Assembly (NCBI GenBank): GCA_001263235.1
Contig: LGRD01000005.1
Location: 62,001-126,000 of the forward strand
Origin: Methylibium sp. NZG
Lineage (GTDB): Bacteria; Pseudomonadota; Gammaproteobacteria; Burkholderiales; Burkholderiaceae_C
Direction of reading: 5' to 3'
DNA: 64,000 bases
The number at the start of each line of letters is the position of its first letter. Positions within the stretch are counted from its first letter, which is position 1. Below the pieces are notes generated by a model, which saw nothing but the letters and a program-made list of their open reading frames with translations, did not search any database and was not told the origin of the DNA. Shown here piece by piece: positions 24,369-32,043 of this stretch. A program made the position numbers and the translations under genes.

Positions 24369-24526
24369 GGGTCGGTGCGCCTTGGCGTTGAATGACAAGG
24401 AGCATAGTCGCAGCGCCGACCGTCGGCGGCCTGCCGCAGAGCTACGTGCGCTGGCCACGGTGGGCTGCGCGCCACTCGCAGATGCAAGCGGCTGCTTATC
24501 ATCGCGCTCAGACGTCTCGTGTCCGC

Positions 24527-24796
24527 ATGGCCCACCTCGTATTCACGCAGCAGCTGCGGCGCTTTACCGAAACGCCGGAGGTCGATGCGCCTGCCACCAC
24601 ACTGCGCGAAGCGCTGGAGGCAGCGTTTGCCATCAACCCGCGGCTGCGCGGTTATGTGCTGGACGACCAGGGCCACTTGCGCGCCAACGTGGTCGTGTTC
24701 ATCGACGGGCAGCGCTGCGTGGAGCGCGTGCTGCTGAACGATGCGTTGCAGCCCGCCAGCCGGGTCCACGTGATGCAGGCGCTCTCTGGTGGTTGA
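24527..24796 (+). CDS. MoaD/ThiS-like ubiquitin-fold protein
   Basis: An 89-residue protein with the beta-grasp layout (LVFTQQLRRF strand, REALEAAFAINPRL helix, LRANVVVFIDGQ strand) and a C-terminal Gly-Gly (ALSGG) suited to adenylation and thiocarboxylation. Standard molybdopterin-synthase MoaD partners are not adjacent; instead a beta-propeller gene follows 114 bp downstream. It may be a sulfur carrier or protein modifier outside the molybdopterin pathway; function is inferred only from fold and tail. The ATG at 24527 follows GTCCGC without a strong ribosome site. Confidence 0.8.
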   Translation: MAHLVFTQQLRRFTETPEVDAPATTLREALEAAFAINPRLRGYVLDDQGHLRANVVVFIDGQRCVERVLLNDALQPASRVHVMQALSGG

Positions 24797-24910
24797 TTGG
24801 TGGCTGATTGGCGGTTGATGCGCCAGTCGCGGCGGCCACCACGCGCCGCTTGTCACGGGACCAGGCGGTGAGGTACCTTCGCCCGACTTCGAACCCATGG
24901 AGACATCGGC

Positions 24911-26020
24911 ATGGAGCAACGCGCCTGGGTGGCCACCCGCAAAGGCCTGTTCGAGTTGCAGCGGCGCGGTGGCGCCTGGGCGATCGCGCGGGTCAGCTTT
25001 CTCGGCGAGCCGGTGTCGATGCTGCTGCCGCCGCACGCCGCGGCCGGCGGGCGCATGCTGGCGGCGCTGAACCTGGGGCACTTCGGCGTCAAGGTGCATG
25101 CGTCGGACGACGCCGGTAAGACGTGGGCCGAGGTCGCCACGCCCACCTACCCACCGCAGCCCGAGACGCCCGGCCCGGGTGACCGCGCGCCCGGCGCCGA
25201 GGGCGGCTCGGTGCCGTGGAAGCTGGTGCAGATCTGGTCGCTGGAGGCGCGCGGTGGCACCGTCTGGGCCGGCACCTTGCCGGGTGGGCTGTTCCGCTCG
25301 GCCGATGGAGGCGCGTCGTGGCAGCTGGTCGATTCGCTCTGGCGCCGCGCCGAGCGGGCCGAGTGGTTCGGCGGCGGTTACGACGTGCCAGGCATCCATT
25401 CCATCTGCCCGCACCCGACGCAGCCGGCCGAGCTGCTGGTGGGCATCAGCTGCGGCGGCGCCTGGGTGACGCGCGACGACGGCATAAGCTGGGCGGTGCA
25501 GGCCGACGGCATGCGTGCCGACTTCATGCCGCCCGAACAGGCCGGCAACCCGAACACGCAAGACCCGCATGCCATCGTGCGCTGCACTGCGCGCCCCGAG
25601 GTGCTGTGGTGCCAGCACCATTGCGGCATCTGGCGATCGGGCGACAACGCGCGTTCGTGGCAGCAGGTGAGTGCGCCGGTGTCGAGCTTCGGCTTTGCGG
25701 TGGCGGTGCATCCGCAAGACGCGGACACGGCCTGGTTTGTGCCCGCCGTGGCCGACCAGCAGCGCGTGCCGCGCGACGCCGCGCTGGTGGTCAACCGCAC
25801 GCGCGACGGCGGGCGCAGCTTCGAGACGCTGCGCGCCGGCCTGCCGCAGACCGACTGCTACGACCTGGCCTACCGCCACGGCCTGGCCGTGGGCGCCGAC
25901 GGCCGCGACCTGCTGCTGGGCAGCACCACCGGCGGCCTGTGGGCGAGCGACGACGGTGGCGACCACTGGCAAGCCCTCCCCACCCGGCTGCCGCCGATTC
26001 ATGCGGTGCGCTTCGGTTAG
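24911..26020 (+). CDS. Asp-box beta-propeller protein (sialidase/VPS10-like fold)
   Basis: A 369-residue soluble protein made of repeated Asp-box (BNR) blades: SDDAGKTW (about 62), SADGGASW (about 133), TRDDGISW (about 190), SGDNARSW (about 240), TRDGGRSF (about 297) and SDDGGDHW (about 341). The fold is shared with sialidases and photosystem-assembly factor Ycf48, but no sialidase catalytic set (Arg triad, Tyr/Glu) is evident, so an enzyme name is not justified. No signal peptide: it is cytosolic. Its pairing with a MoaD/ThiS-like protein suggests a shared function. GGAGACATCGGC precedes ATG 24911. Confidence 0.8.
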   Translation: MEQRAWVATRKGLFELQRRGGAWAIARVSFLGEPVSMLLPPHAAAGGRMLAALNLGHFGVKVHASDDAGKTWAEVATPTYPPQPETPGPGDRAPGAEGGSVPWKLVQIWSLEARGGTVWAGTLPGGLFRSADGGASWQLVDSLWRRAERAEWFGGGYDVPGIHSICPHPTQPAELLVGISCGGAWVTRDDGISWAVQADGMRADFMPPEQAGNPNTQDPHAIVRCTARPEVLWCQHHCGIWRSGDNARSWQQVSAPVSSFGFAVAVHPQDADTAWFVPAVADQQRVPRDAALVVNRTRDGGRSFETLRAGLPQTDCYDLAYRHGLAVGADGRDLLLGSTTGGLWASDDGGDHWQALPTRLPPIHAVRFG

Positions 26021-26165
26021 AGCCCAAAGCGAAGGGCGAGGGAGAGCCCAAAGCGAAGGGCGAGGGGCCCCCGCCAGGGGGATCGACCAGCGCCGGGCTC
26101 GGCGAAGGAGCGGGCTCGATGCCCGCGACTGAGAACCCAAAGCGAAGGGCGAGGGGCCCCCGACG
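26021..26165. repeat. Triplicated 19-bp direct repeat in an intergenic stretch
   Basis: CCCAAAGCGAAGGGCGAGG occurs three times (26023, 26047 and 26137, give or take a base). A GGCCCCCGCCAGGGGG-type palindrome and a GCCGGGCTCGG segment lie between the second and third copies. It fills the gap between the propeller gene and ychJ and encodes nothing convincing. Confidence 0.8.
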
Positions 26166-26184
26166 GGTCATCAACGCTGGCGAG

Positions 26185-26604
26185 TCACTTCAGGTCCCCA
26201 TCCACGTAGTACCACCGCCCACCCTCACGCACGAAGTGGCTCGTTTCGTGCAGCCGCTGCGCGCGGCCACCGAGCTTGTTGCGCGCGACGAATTCAACGG
26301 TCGCATGCGTGTCGTCCTGCAGCACATGCCGGCGCACTTCCAGCCCGAGCCACTGCAGGCCCGGCGGGTCGGTCGGCAGCGCGGCCGGCCGCGTGGTGGC
26401 GTGCCAGGTGGCGAGCAGGTAGTCGTGCAGGCCCAGCACGTAGGCGCAGTAGCGTGAGCGCATCAGCGCCTCGGCGGTGGGCGCCAGCAGGTGCTGACCA
26501 CCAGCGTGGTAGCGGCCGCAGCACGCGACGAGCGTGAGGGTGCTGCCGCACGGGCACGGGCGGGCAAGCGGCGATGACGGCGGCGGCGCGGTGGCAGCAC
26601 TCAC
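26185..26604 (-). CDS. ychJ: YchJ/UPF0225 family SEC-C-like protein
   Basis: A 139-residue cytosolic protein: an N-terminal cysteine motif (PCPCGSTLTLVACCGRYH, about 15-32, a SEC-C-like zinc site), the conserved AEALMRSRYCAYVLG stretch, and a C-terminal NTF2-like half (VEFVARNKLGG...FVREGGRWYYVDGD). The biochemical role of YchJ is unknown. The GTG start at 26604 overlaps the stop of the upstream MarR-GNAT gene (GTGA), so the two are translationally coupled. A longer reading frame upstream overlaps that gene and is rejected. Confidence 0.85.
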   Translation of the reverse strand: MSAATAPPPSSPLARPCPCGSTLTLVACCGRYHAGGQHLLAPTAEALMRSRYCAYVLGLHDYLLATWHATTRPAALPTDPPGLQWLGLEVRRHVLQDDTHATVEFVARNKLGGRAQRLHETSHFVREGGRWYYVDGDLK

Positions 26605-27626
26605 GACAGGTCGAGCTCCCAGGTTTCGCCCACCAGTGCGTGGCCGAAGCTGTGGTGCGCCTCGCTCGCCACGAGCCGGTAGCCGGCCTTCGTGTAGATG
26701 CCGCGTGCGGCCAGCAGCAGGCTGTTGGTCCAGAGCACGATCTTGCGGTAGCCGGCGTGGCGCGCAAACCGCTCGCATTCGGCCACCAGGCGCTGGCCCA
26801 GCCCCAAGCCGCGCGCGGCCGGCTCGACGAGCAGCATGCGCAGTTGCGCCACACCGGGCAGCGGCGCCTGCGTGGCGTCGTCGCGTGCCTGCACGATGAA
26901 CACGCTGCCCACGTTGGTTCCGTCGCGCTCTGCGATCCAGCAGGCCTCGCGCTGCGCGTCGAAGCGCTCGATGAAGTCGGCCGCGATGCGCGCCACCAGC
27001 GACTCGAAGCGCTGGTCCCAGTGGTATTCGGTGGCATACAGCGCACCGTGTCGCGACACCACCCAGCCCATGTCGCCGGCATGGTGCGGCCGCAGCAGGT
27101 ACGGCGCCTTCTGTCGCCGCTGGGGGCGCCGCTGGGGCCGCTGGCCGCTGGCGCCGTCGGATCCTCGGGGGGCGTCAGCGTTGTCGTCGGCGTCGTTGTC
27201 GAGCAGCCTTTCGATCGTTGCCATGGCCTGCAGCAGTTGCTGCTGTTGCGGCTCGGTCAGGCCGGCCAGCAGCGCGGCCACGCCGGCCTGCGAGCGGGTG
27301 TTGAGCGGCGCGAAGGCGCGCCGGCCAGTGGCCGACAGGGTGAGGCGCTGCTGCCGTGCGTCCTCGGCCGAGCGCGTGCGCCTGATCAGCCCGCGCTGCG
27401 TGAAGCCGGCGAGCAGCCGGCTCAGGTAGCCCGCGTCGAGCTTGAGCGCACGCGTGAGATCGGTGGCGGTGGGGCCGTCGCGGTGCGCCAGCTCCCACAA
27501 CAGGCGCGACTCGGTGAGCGAAAAGCGCGTGTCCAGCAGCCCCTCGTGCAGCACGCCGATGCGGTGCGTGTAGAAGCGATTGAACTCGCGCACCGCTTCG
27601 ACGCGGTCGGTGGCGGTGGCAGGCAT
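26601..27626 (-). CDS. MarR-type regulator fused to a GNAT acetyltransferase
   Basis: A 341-residue fusion. Residues 1-150 form a MarR winged helix (VREFNRFYTHRIG, LTESRLLWELAH, DAGYLSRLLAGFTQRGLIRR). Residues about 180-341 are a GNAT domain (GWVVSRHGALYATEY, LRMLLVEPAARGLGLGQRLV as the acetyl-CoA loop). They are joined by a Gln/Arg-rich linker (PQRRPQRRQK). Such fusions occur in several bacteria; the substrate is unknown. ATG 27626 is chosen; an in-frame ATG at 27656 (MPFCVSKPPS) is a possible alternative, and neither has a strong ribosome site. A perfect inverted repeat just upstream is a likely own operator. Confidence 0.85.
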   Translation of the reverse strand: MPATATDRVEAVREFNRFYTHRIGVLHEGLLDTRFSLTESRLLWELAHRDGPTATDLTRALKLDAGYLSRLLAGFTQRGLIRRTRSAEDARQQRLTLSATGRRAFAPLNTRSQAGVAALLAGLTEPQQQQLLQAMATIERLLDNDADDNADAPRGSDGASGQRPQRRPQRRQKAPYLLRPHHAGDMGWVVSRHGALYATEYHWDQRFESLVARIAADFIERFDAQREACWIAERDGTNVGSVFIVQARDDATQAPLPGVAQLRMLLVEPAARGLGLGQRLVAECERFARHAGYRKIVLWTNSLLLAARGIYTKAGYRLVASEAHHSFGHALVGETWELDLS

Positions 27627-27666
27627 TGAGGGCGGTTTCGAAACGCAAAAGGGCATTCTCGCATAA

Positions 27667-27683
27667 AGTTGCCGAAAGCAACT
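27667..27683. promoter_or_regulatory. Candidate MarR operator
   Basis: AGTTGC-CGAAA-GCAACT, a perfect 6-bp-arm inverted repeat 41 bp upstream of the MarR-GNAT start, in the divergent region shared with imuA. Size and symmetry fit MarR dimers. Confidence 0.45.
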
Positions 27684-27776
27684 GAGTACTTGCTTGATGC
27701 CTGTGGCAATGAACCTTGCGACCCCTGCGCCGCGTCGGTCACCTGGCCTCCAAAAACAGGGGGCTTGCATACAGTA

Positions 27777-27792
27777 CTGGATAAAACTACAG
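27777..27792 (+). promoter_or_regulatory. LexA (SOS) box upstream of imuA
   Basis: CTG-GATAAAACTA-CAG matches the CTG-N10-CAG LexA consensus with an A/T-rich centre and ends 7 bases before the imuA start. It predicts DNA-damage induction of imuA-imuB. Confidence 0.75.
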
Positions 27793-27799
27793 TCTTCAA

Positions 27800-28690
27800 A
27801 TGGACCTTCTGCCCGCTGCCGTTCTCACACCCGCGCCGGTGGGGCCGCTGGCGTCGGTCGCGCGGGGTGATGGGCGGGCGGCTCTGCCCCCCGGCGTTGC
27901 ACCATCCGTTCTGGCTGCCCGTCTGGCCGCCAGCCCGGCCCCCAACCCGATCACCCACCCTGAAACCCTGCACCCCGCGCTCTGGCGCGGCCACCAGCTC
28001 GGCCACCGCGCCGAGCGCGCTGTGCCGAGCGGTTTTGCCGTGCTCGACGCCCAGTTGCCCGGCGGCGGCTGGCCGCGCCGCGTGCTCACCGAGCTGCTGC
28101 TGGCACACCCCGGCGTGGGCGAGGTGCGCCTGCTTGCGCCCAGCCTGGCGGCCACGCAGGCGGCGGGCCGGCTGGTGATGCTGTTCGACCCGCCGGCCGC
28201 GCTGTCGGCCTGGGCGCTCGCGCCGCTGGGCTTCGACGTGGAGCAACTGCTGGTCATCAACACCCGCTCGCGCGTCATTCCGGGCTCCGACAGCTTGTGG
28301 GCCTTCGAGCAGGCCCTGAAAAGCGGCCACGTCGGCGCGCTGGTGGCCTGGTTGCCGCCGCGCCTGCGCGCCGAGCGCCTGCGCCGCCTGCAACTGGCTG
28401 CGCAGGCGCACGACGGCCCGGCCTTCGTGCTGCGCGAAATGGCCGCCCAGCAGCGCCCCAGCGCCGCGCCGCTGCGCCTGGTTCTGCGCCCCTTGGGGGC
28501 CGACGTGCTGAGCGTGCGCGTGCTCAAGCGCCGCGGCCCGCCGCTTGCGGCGCCGTTGCAGCTGGCGCTGCCGCCGGTGCTGTCGGGCGTGGCGCGGCAG
28601 CGTGCGGCGGCGGGGGTTCACGGCGGTGCGCCGCCGCGCGCACCCGCCACGGCGGGCTTGCAGGCCGCGACCTTCGTCAACCTGGCGTGA
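27800..28690 (+). CDS. imuA: Translesion-synthesis-associated protein ImuA
   Basis: A 296-residue RecA/SulA-like protein of the ImuA group, which helps the ImuB/DnaE2 mutasome. Recognisable blocks: LHPALWRGHQLG (about 57-68), VPSGFAVLDAQLPGGGWPRRVLTELLLAHPGVG (about 75-107, the RecA-like loop without a canonical Walker A Lys), and LLVINTRSRVIPGSDSLWAFEQALKS (about 150-175). The start lies right behind a LexA box. It is followed by imuB after 157 bp. Confidence 0.87.
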   Translation: MDLLPAAVLTPAPVGPLASVARGDGRAALPPGVAPSVLAARLAASPAPNPITHPETLHPALWRGHQLGHRAERAVPSGFAVLDAQLPGGGWPRRVLTELLLAHPGVGEVRLLAPSLAATQAAGRLVMLFDPPAALSAWALAPLGFDVEQLLVINTRSRVIPGSDSLWAFEQALKSGHVGALVAWLPPRLRAERLRRLQLAAQAHDGPAFVLREMAAQQRPSAAPLRLVLRPLGADVLSVRVLKRRGPPLAAPLQLALPPVLSGVARQRAAAGVHGGAPPRAPATAGLQAATFVNLA

Positions 28691-28847
28691 AGCGTGACCG
28701 CGTTGTCGCCGAGTTCGCCGCCGCCGTTGCACCTGTCGCTTTTGCACCCTTTGCACTCTTTGCCGTTGTTTTTGCACCTGTCGTCGCTCCCCTGGCCGTA
28801 CCCGCGCCCGCCGCCCTTTCTCTGCACCTCCCACCCGAGTCCGTGCC

Positions 28848-30632
28848 GTGCTCTGGATCGCCCTGCACCTGCCGCTGCTGTCGCTCGAATCGTTCGTGGC
28901 CACGCTGCCGCGCAGCGTTGTGGCAGAACCGGGGCCAGGGGTCGAGCCCATCGCAGCAGCATCGACCGCAACGGCGACAACTGCCGAGCCAGCCACCGAG
29001 CCACCGCTGGCGCTGATGGACGCGCGCTGCATCGTCAGCGCCAACCCGGCGGCTCGCGCGCTCGGCGTGCGGCCGGGGCTCAAGCGCGCCACCGCGCTGG
29101 CGCTGGCGCCGCAGCTCGTGCTGGGCCAGGCCGACGCGGCGCGCGACGCCCGCGCGCTGCTCGCCGTGGCGCACGCAGCGCTCGCCTTCACGCCCGGCGT
29201 GGTGGTGCCGTCGGCGCACGACTCCGCCTCGGCCACACACACCACGGCACACACCGCAACACACACCGTGCTCCTCGACGTGCAGCGCAGCCTGCGCTAC
29301 TTCGGCGGCCTGCCGTTGTTGTTGCAGCGCCTGCAGCAAGCGCTGGTTCCGCTCGCACACCGCGTGCACGTCGTCAGCGCACCCACGCCGCTGGGCGCAG
29401 CGCTGCTGGCGCAGGTCCACACCGATTGGCACGGCAGTGACCTGACCACGCTGCGCGCTGCGCTCGACGCCGCCCCCGTGTGGCTGCTGGGCCCCGGCCG
29501 CGAGCACTGGGACGCGCTTCAGGGCATGGGCCTGCGCACGCTGGGCGACCTGCAACGCCTGCCGCGCGCCGGGCTGGCGCGGCGCTTCGGCGAGGCGCTA
29601 CTCGACGAACTCGACCGCGCGCGCGGCACCCGGCCCGACCCGCGCGAGTCCATCACCTTGCCGCCGTCGTTCGAGAGCCGGCTCGAGCTGTTCGCCCGCG
29701 CCGACACCACCGAGCAGGTGCTGTTCGGCGCCGGCGTGCTGCTGCAGAGGCTGGTGGCCTGGCTAAGCGCGCAGCATGCCTTCGTGCGCCGCTTCACGCT
29801 GGTGATGCAGCACGAGCCGCGCCGCCGCAGCGGGTCCGACGCAGCCGCCGCCACCGCCACTCGGCTCGACATCGCGCTGGCCGAGCCCTCGCGCGACGCC
29901 GCCCACCTGCAACTTCTGCTGCGCGAACGGCTGGCCGCGTTGCAGTTGCCCGCGCCCACGCTGGATTTGCAACTCCACGCCGCCGACATCGCCCGCCGCG
30001 CCCCGCCCAACGCCGAACTCTTCCCCACCCCCGCCAGCGAGTCCGAAGGCCTGACGCGCCTGATCGAGCGTCTGCAAGCCCGCCTCGGCCCCGAGCAGGT
30101 GCAGCGCCTGGTGCCCGTGGCCGACCACCGGCCCGAGTGCGCCAGCGCGCTGCAGGTGGCTGGGCTGAGCGGCCTGGTGGCCAGGGCTCGCAGTACCGAC
30201 CGTGGCTCGGCAGAGGGGCGGGCCGCTGAAACAGCCGCCGGCAAGGCCGTGCGCCACGCGAGCCGCTCGACGCGCAATGTCGGCAGCAAGACGCTCACGT
30301 CACCCAGCACAGAACTGCTCATGGACGCGGCCGAAGCGCCTGGCCGAACAACCCGCAGCCAGACATCACCGGCCGGCCCGGTGTGGCTGCTCGATCCGCC
30401 TGAGCCCTTGACCGAGCGCCACGCCCGCCCGGTGCTGAACGGCCAGCCCTTGCAGTTGCTGAGCGGCCCCGAACGCATCGAAACCGGCTGGTGGGACGCC
30501 GCCCTGGCCGAGCGCGACTACTTCATCGCCCAGACCCCCGAGGGCGCGCTGGTGTGGATCTACCGTGCGCGGCTGCCGCTGTCGGTGGGGGAGGGGCAGC
30601 AGGGGTGGTTCATGCAGGGGCGGTTTGCTTGA
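28848..30632 (+). CDS. imuB: Y-family polymerase-like mutasome subunit ImuB
   Basis: A 594-residue Y-family DNA-polymerase homologue. The N-terminus (MLWIALHLPLLSLESF) lacks the first catalytic Asp of active Y-family enzymes, the hallmark of ImuB, which serves as an adaptor to the beta clamp and DnaE2. The finger/thumb region (LQGMGLRTLGDLQRLPRAGL, about 224-243) and the little-finger region follow, then a low-complexity stretch (445-505) and the conserved C-terminal DUF (VWLLDPPEPL, RIETGWWD, RDYFIA). GTG 28848 is the start. No dnaE2 follows, so that partner must be elsewhere or lost. Confidence 0.88.
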   Translation: MLWIALHLPLLSLESFVATLPRSVVAEPGPGVEPIAAASTATATTAEPATEPPLALMDARCIVSANPAARALGVRPGLKRATALALAPQLVLGQADAARDARALLAVAHAALAFTPGVVVPSAHDSASATHTTAHTATHTVLLDVQRSLRYFGGLPLLLQRLQQALVPLAHRVHVVSAPTPLGAALLAQVHTDWHGSDLTTLRAALDAAPVWLLGPGREHWDALQGMGLRTLGDLQRLPRAGLARRFGEALLDELDRARGTRPDPRESITLPPSFESRLELFARADTTEQVLFGAGVLLQRLVAWLSAQHAFVRRFTLVMQHEPRRRSGSDAAAATATRLDIALAEPSRDAAHLQLLLRERLAALQLPAPTLDLQLHAADIARRAPPNAELFPTPASESEGLTRLIERLQARLGPEQVQRLVPVADHRPECASALQVAGLSGLVARARSTDRGSAEGRAAETAAGKAVRHASRSTRNVGSKTLTSPSTELLMDAAEAPGRTTRSQTSPAGPVWLLDPPEPLTERHARPVLNGQPLQLLSGPERIETGWWDAALAERDYFIAQTPEGALVWIYRARLPLSVGEGQQGWFMQGRFA

Positions 30633-30636
30633 GGGC

Positions 30637-30655
30637 TGGCTCACCCAGTGAGCCA
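30637..30655. promoter_or_regulatory. 19-bp palindrome (shared operator), left copy
   Basis: TGGCTCAC-CCA-GTGAGCCA, perfect 8-bp arms, 58 bp upstream of the gene at 30713. A near-identical site lies at 32929-32947 upstream of the HDAC-like gene on the other strand. It is a strong candidate for a common regulator binding site. Confidence 0.7.
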
Positions 30656-30712
30656 GTCGACTGACAGAATGAATTCATCGCGGTGATCCTGCCGCGCCCA
30701 CAGGGAGATGGC

Positions 30713-31102
30713 ATGTTGAGGAAAGACTGGGGATTCGACTACACCGCACACAAACTCGCGGAGGCGGCCTCGACCAAGATCGCGTTCCACCAGGAGCGGC
30801 TCGATTGGTGGAAGGCCAAGCGCGCCACTGTGATGAGCACCATTCGCTCCGAGGGCCTGGAAATCGACGAGAAGATTGCGCTCGAATACCGCCACCCCAA
30901 GTCCCGCGACTGGGACCGGGGCGCGCAGGTCATGGTGCGCAATGACCTCCAGAAGGACCTCGACGAATGTCTGGAGAAGCTCTCGCACCACACGACGCAG
31001 TTGCAGCAGTACGATGGCTGGCAACAGGTGCTGGCGGCGAATCCGGAGGCACGGTTGAAACTGGATATCGAGGATTGGTTGTTCTTCTTTGCAAGCAATT
31101 GA
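30713..31102 (+). CDS. Helical hypothetical protein (first gene of the island)
   Basis: A 129-residue protein not recognised. It looks mostly alpha-helical with charged, coiled-coil-like stretches (KLAEAASTKIAFHQERLDWW, 15-34; DLQKDLDECLEKLSHHTTQL, about 79-98) and a hydrophobic end (DIEDWLFFFASN). No signal peptide. AGGGAGATGGC precedes the ATG. Base composition is visibly lower in G+C than the flanking imuB. It is followed 27 bases later by the UDG-like gene, so they likely share one mRNA under the palindromic operator. Confidence 0.65.
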   Translation: MLRKDWGFDYTAHKLAEAASTKIAFHQERLDWWKAKRATVMSTIRSEGLEIDEKIALEYRHPKSRDWDRGAQVMVRNDLQKDLDECLEKLSHHTTQLQQYDGWQQVLAANPEARLKLDIEDWLFFFASN

Positions 31103-31129
31103 GGCGGATCAAGTGTTCTGGGAGCGTGT

Positions 31130-32008
31130 ATGCCAAACACAAAGACGAAAAAGCTGATCGGCCTCCTGAACCAATTTCCGCAAAGCCAACTGGGCAAGGC
31201 TTTGGTGAAGGTGGCAGTGAAAGAGGTGCTTTTCCAGGGGGTAAAGAAAGCGATGAAATCGAGCAAGCCGAAAAAGAACCAGCATCCCGTTCACCGATTG
31301 TTCGATCTCTCGAACGAAGTTCGCCCGTATCCGCCGGGTGTCCGAGAGGTGCCCGAGCAGATTCAGGGAACAAGCTTCTTTCCAGGCGGTACGGGACTCT
31401 GGTGGGGCAACACACGTGTCATCCCTCCGCTTCCGATCAATGAAGTCATGGTGCTCGGGCACGACTTCCATTCAGTTGCCGGGTATGAATGGTCGCGAGC
31501 GCATCAGGCTGAGAATTTGGACGCAACGACTTGGTTGCACCTCAGGAACTTCCTCAACCAAGTGTCGATACCCTTCGAGAATTGCTTCTTTACCAACATC
31601 TACATGGGCCCTCGGGAAGGCACGGCCGTGATCGGGCGCTTCCCAGGAGCAAACGATCCGCTGTTCGTCAGGCGATGCCAGCAGTTCTTCTTGCAGCAGA
31701 TTGTCACGCAGCGACCAAGGCTGATCCTCGCGCTCGGAAGCCATGTGCCGCCGCTCCTTGCGCCGCTATCACACCAGCTGGAGCCTTGGGCGAGCCAAAG
31801 CAGTTTTCCCAGTCGCGATGCAAATGAGACTTCACTTCGGGAGAACGTCAAATTCAATGCCGTCAACGTCCTTCCGTGCGTGGTCGCATCCATCGTTCAC
31901 CCTTGCATGCGCAACTCCAATGTGCGCCATCGTCGCTGGAGGAACCTGCGCGGCGACGCGGCGGAGATTGCGCTTGTCCAGCACGCCGTCAGACAGGCGG
32001 GACTGTAA
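31130..32008 (+). CDS. Uracil-DNA-glycosylase-superfamily-like protein
   Basis: A 292-residue protein with a basic N-terminal extension (1-50, LIGLLNQFPQSQLGKALVK). The core reads like the UDG fold: VMVLGHDFHSV (about 105-115, the water-activating loop position), NCFFTNIYMG (about 151-160), RLILALGSHVPPLL (about 194-207) and SIVHPCMRNSNVRHRRW (about 250-266, the His-Pro-containing minor-groove loop). This is inference from motif order, not a firm family match, and catalytic activity is uncertain. GGGAGCGTGT precedes the ATG. Codon use is less G+C-biased than the genome. It converges on the HDAC-like gene with a 35-bp gap. Confidence 0.6.
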   Translation: MPNTKTKKLIGLLNQFPQSQLGKALVKVAVKEVLFQGVKKAMKSSKPKKNQHPVHRLFDLSNEVRPYPPGVREVPEQIQGTSFFPGGTGLWWGNTRVIPPLPINEVMVLGHDFHSVAGYEWSRAHQAENLDATTWLHLRNFLNQVSIPFENCFFTNIYMGPREGTAVIGRFPGANDPLFVRRCQQFFLQQIVTQRPRLILALGSHVPPLLAPLSHQLEPWASQSSFPSRDANETSLRENVKFNAVNVLPCVVASIVHPCMRNSNVRHRRWRNLRGDAAEIALVQHAVRQAGL

Positions 32009-32043
32009 GAATCGCTGAACGACAAGCCAACTTGTCGTCCGCC

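Noticed and set aside
24911-26020. Exo-alpha-sialidase annotation for the Asp-box protein
   Set aside because: Asp boxes are structural; no Arg triad or catalytic Tyr/Glu set is evident, and there is no signal peptide.
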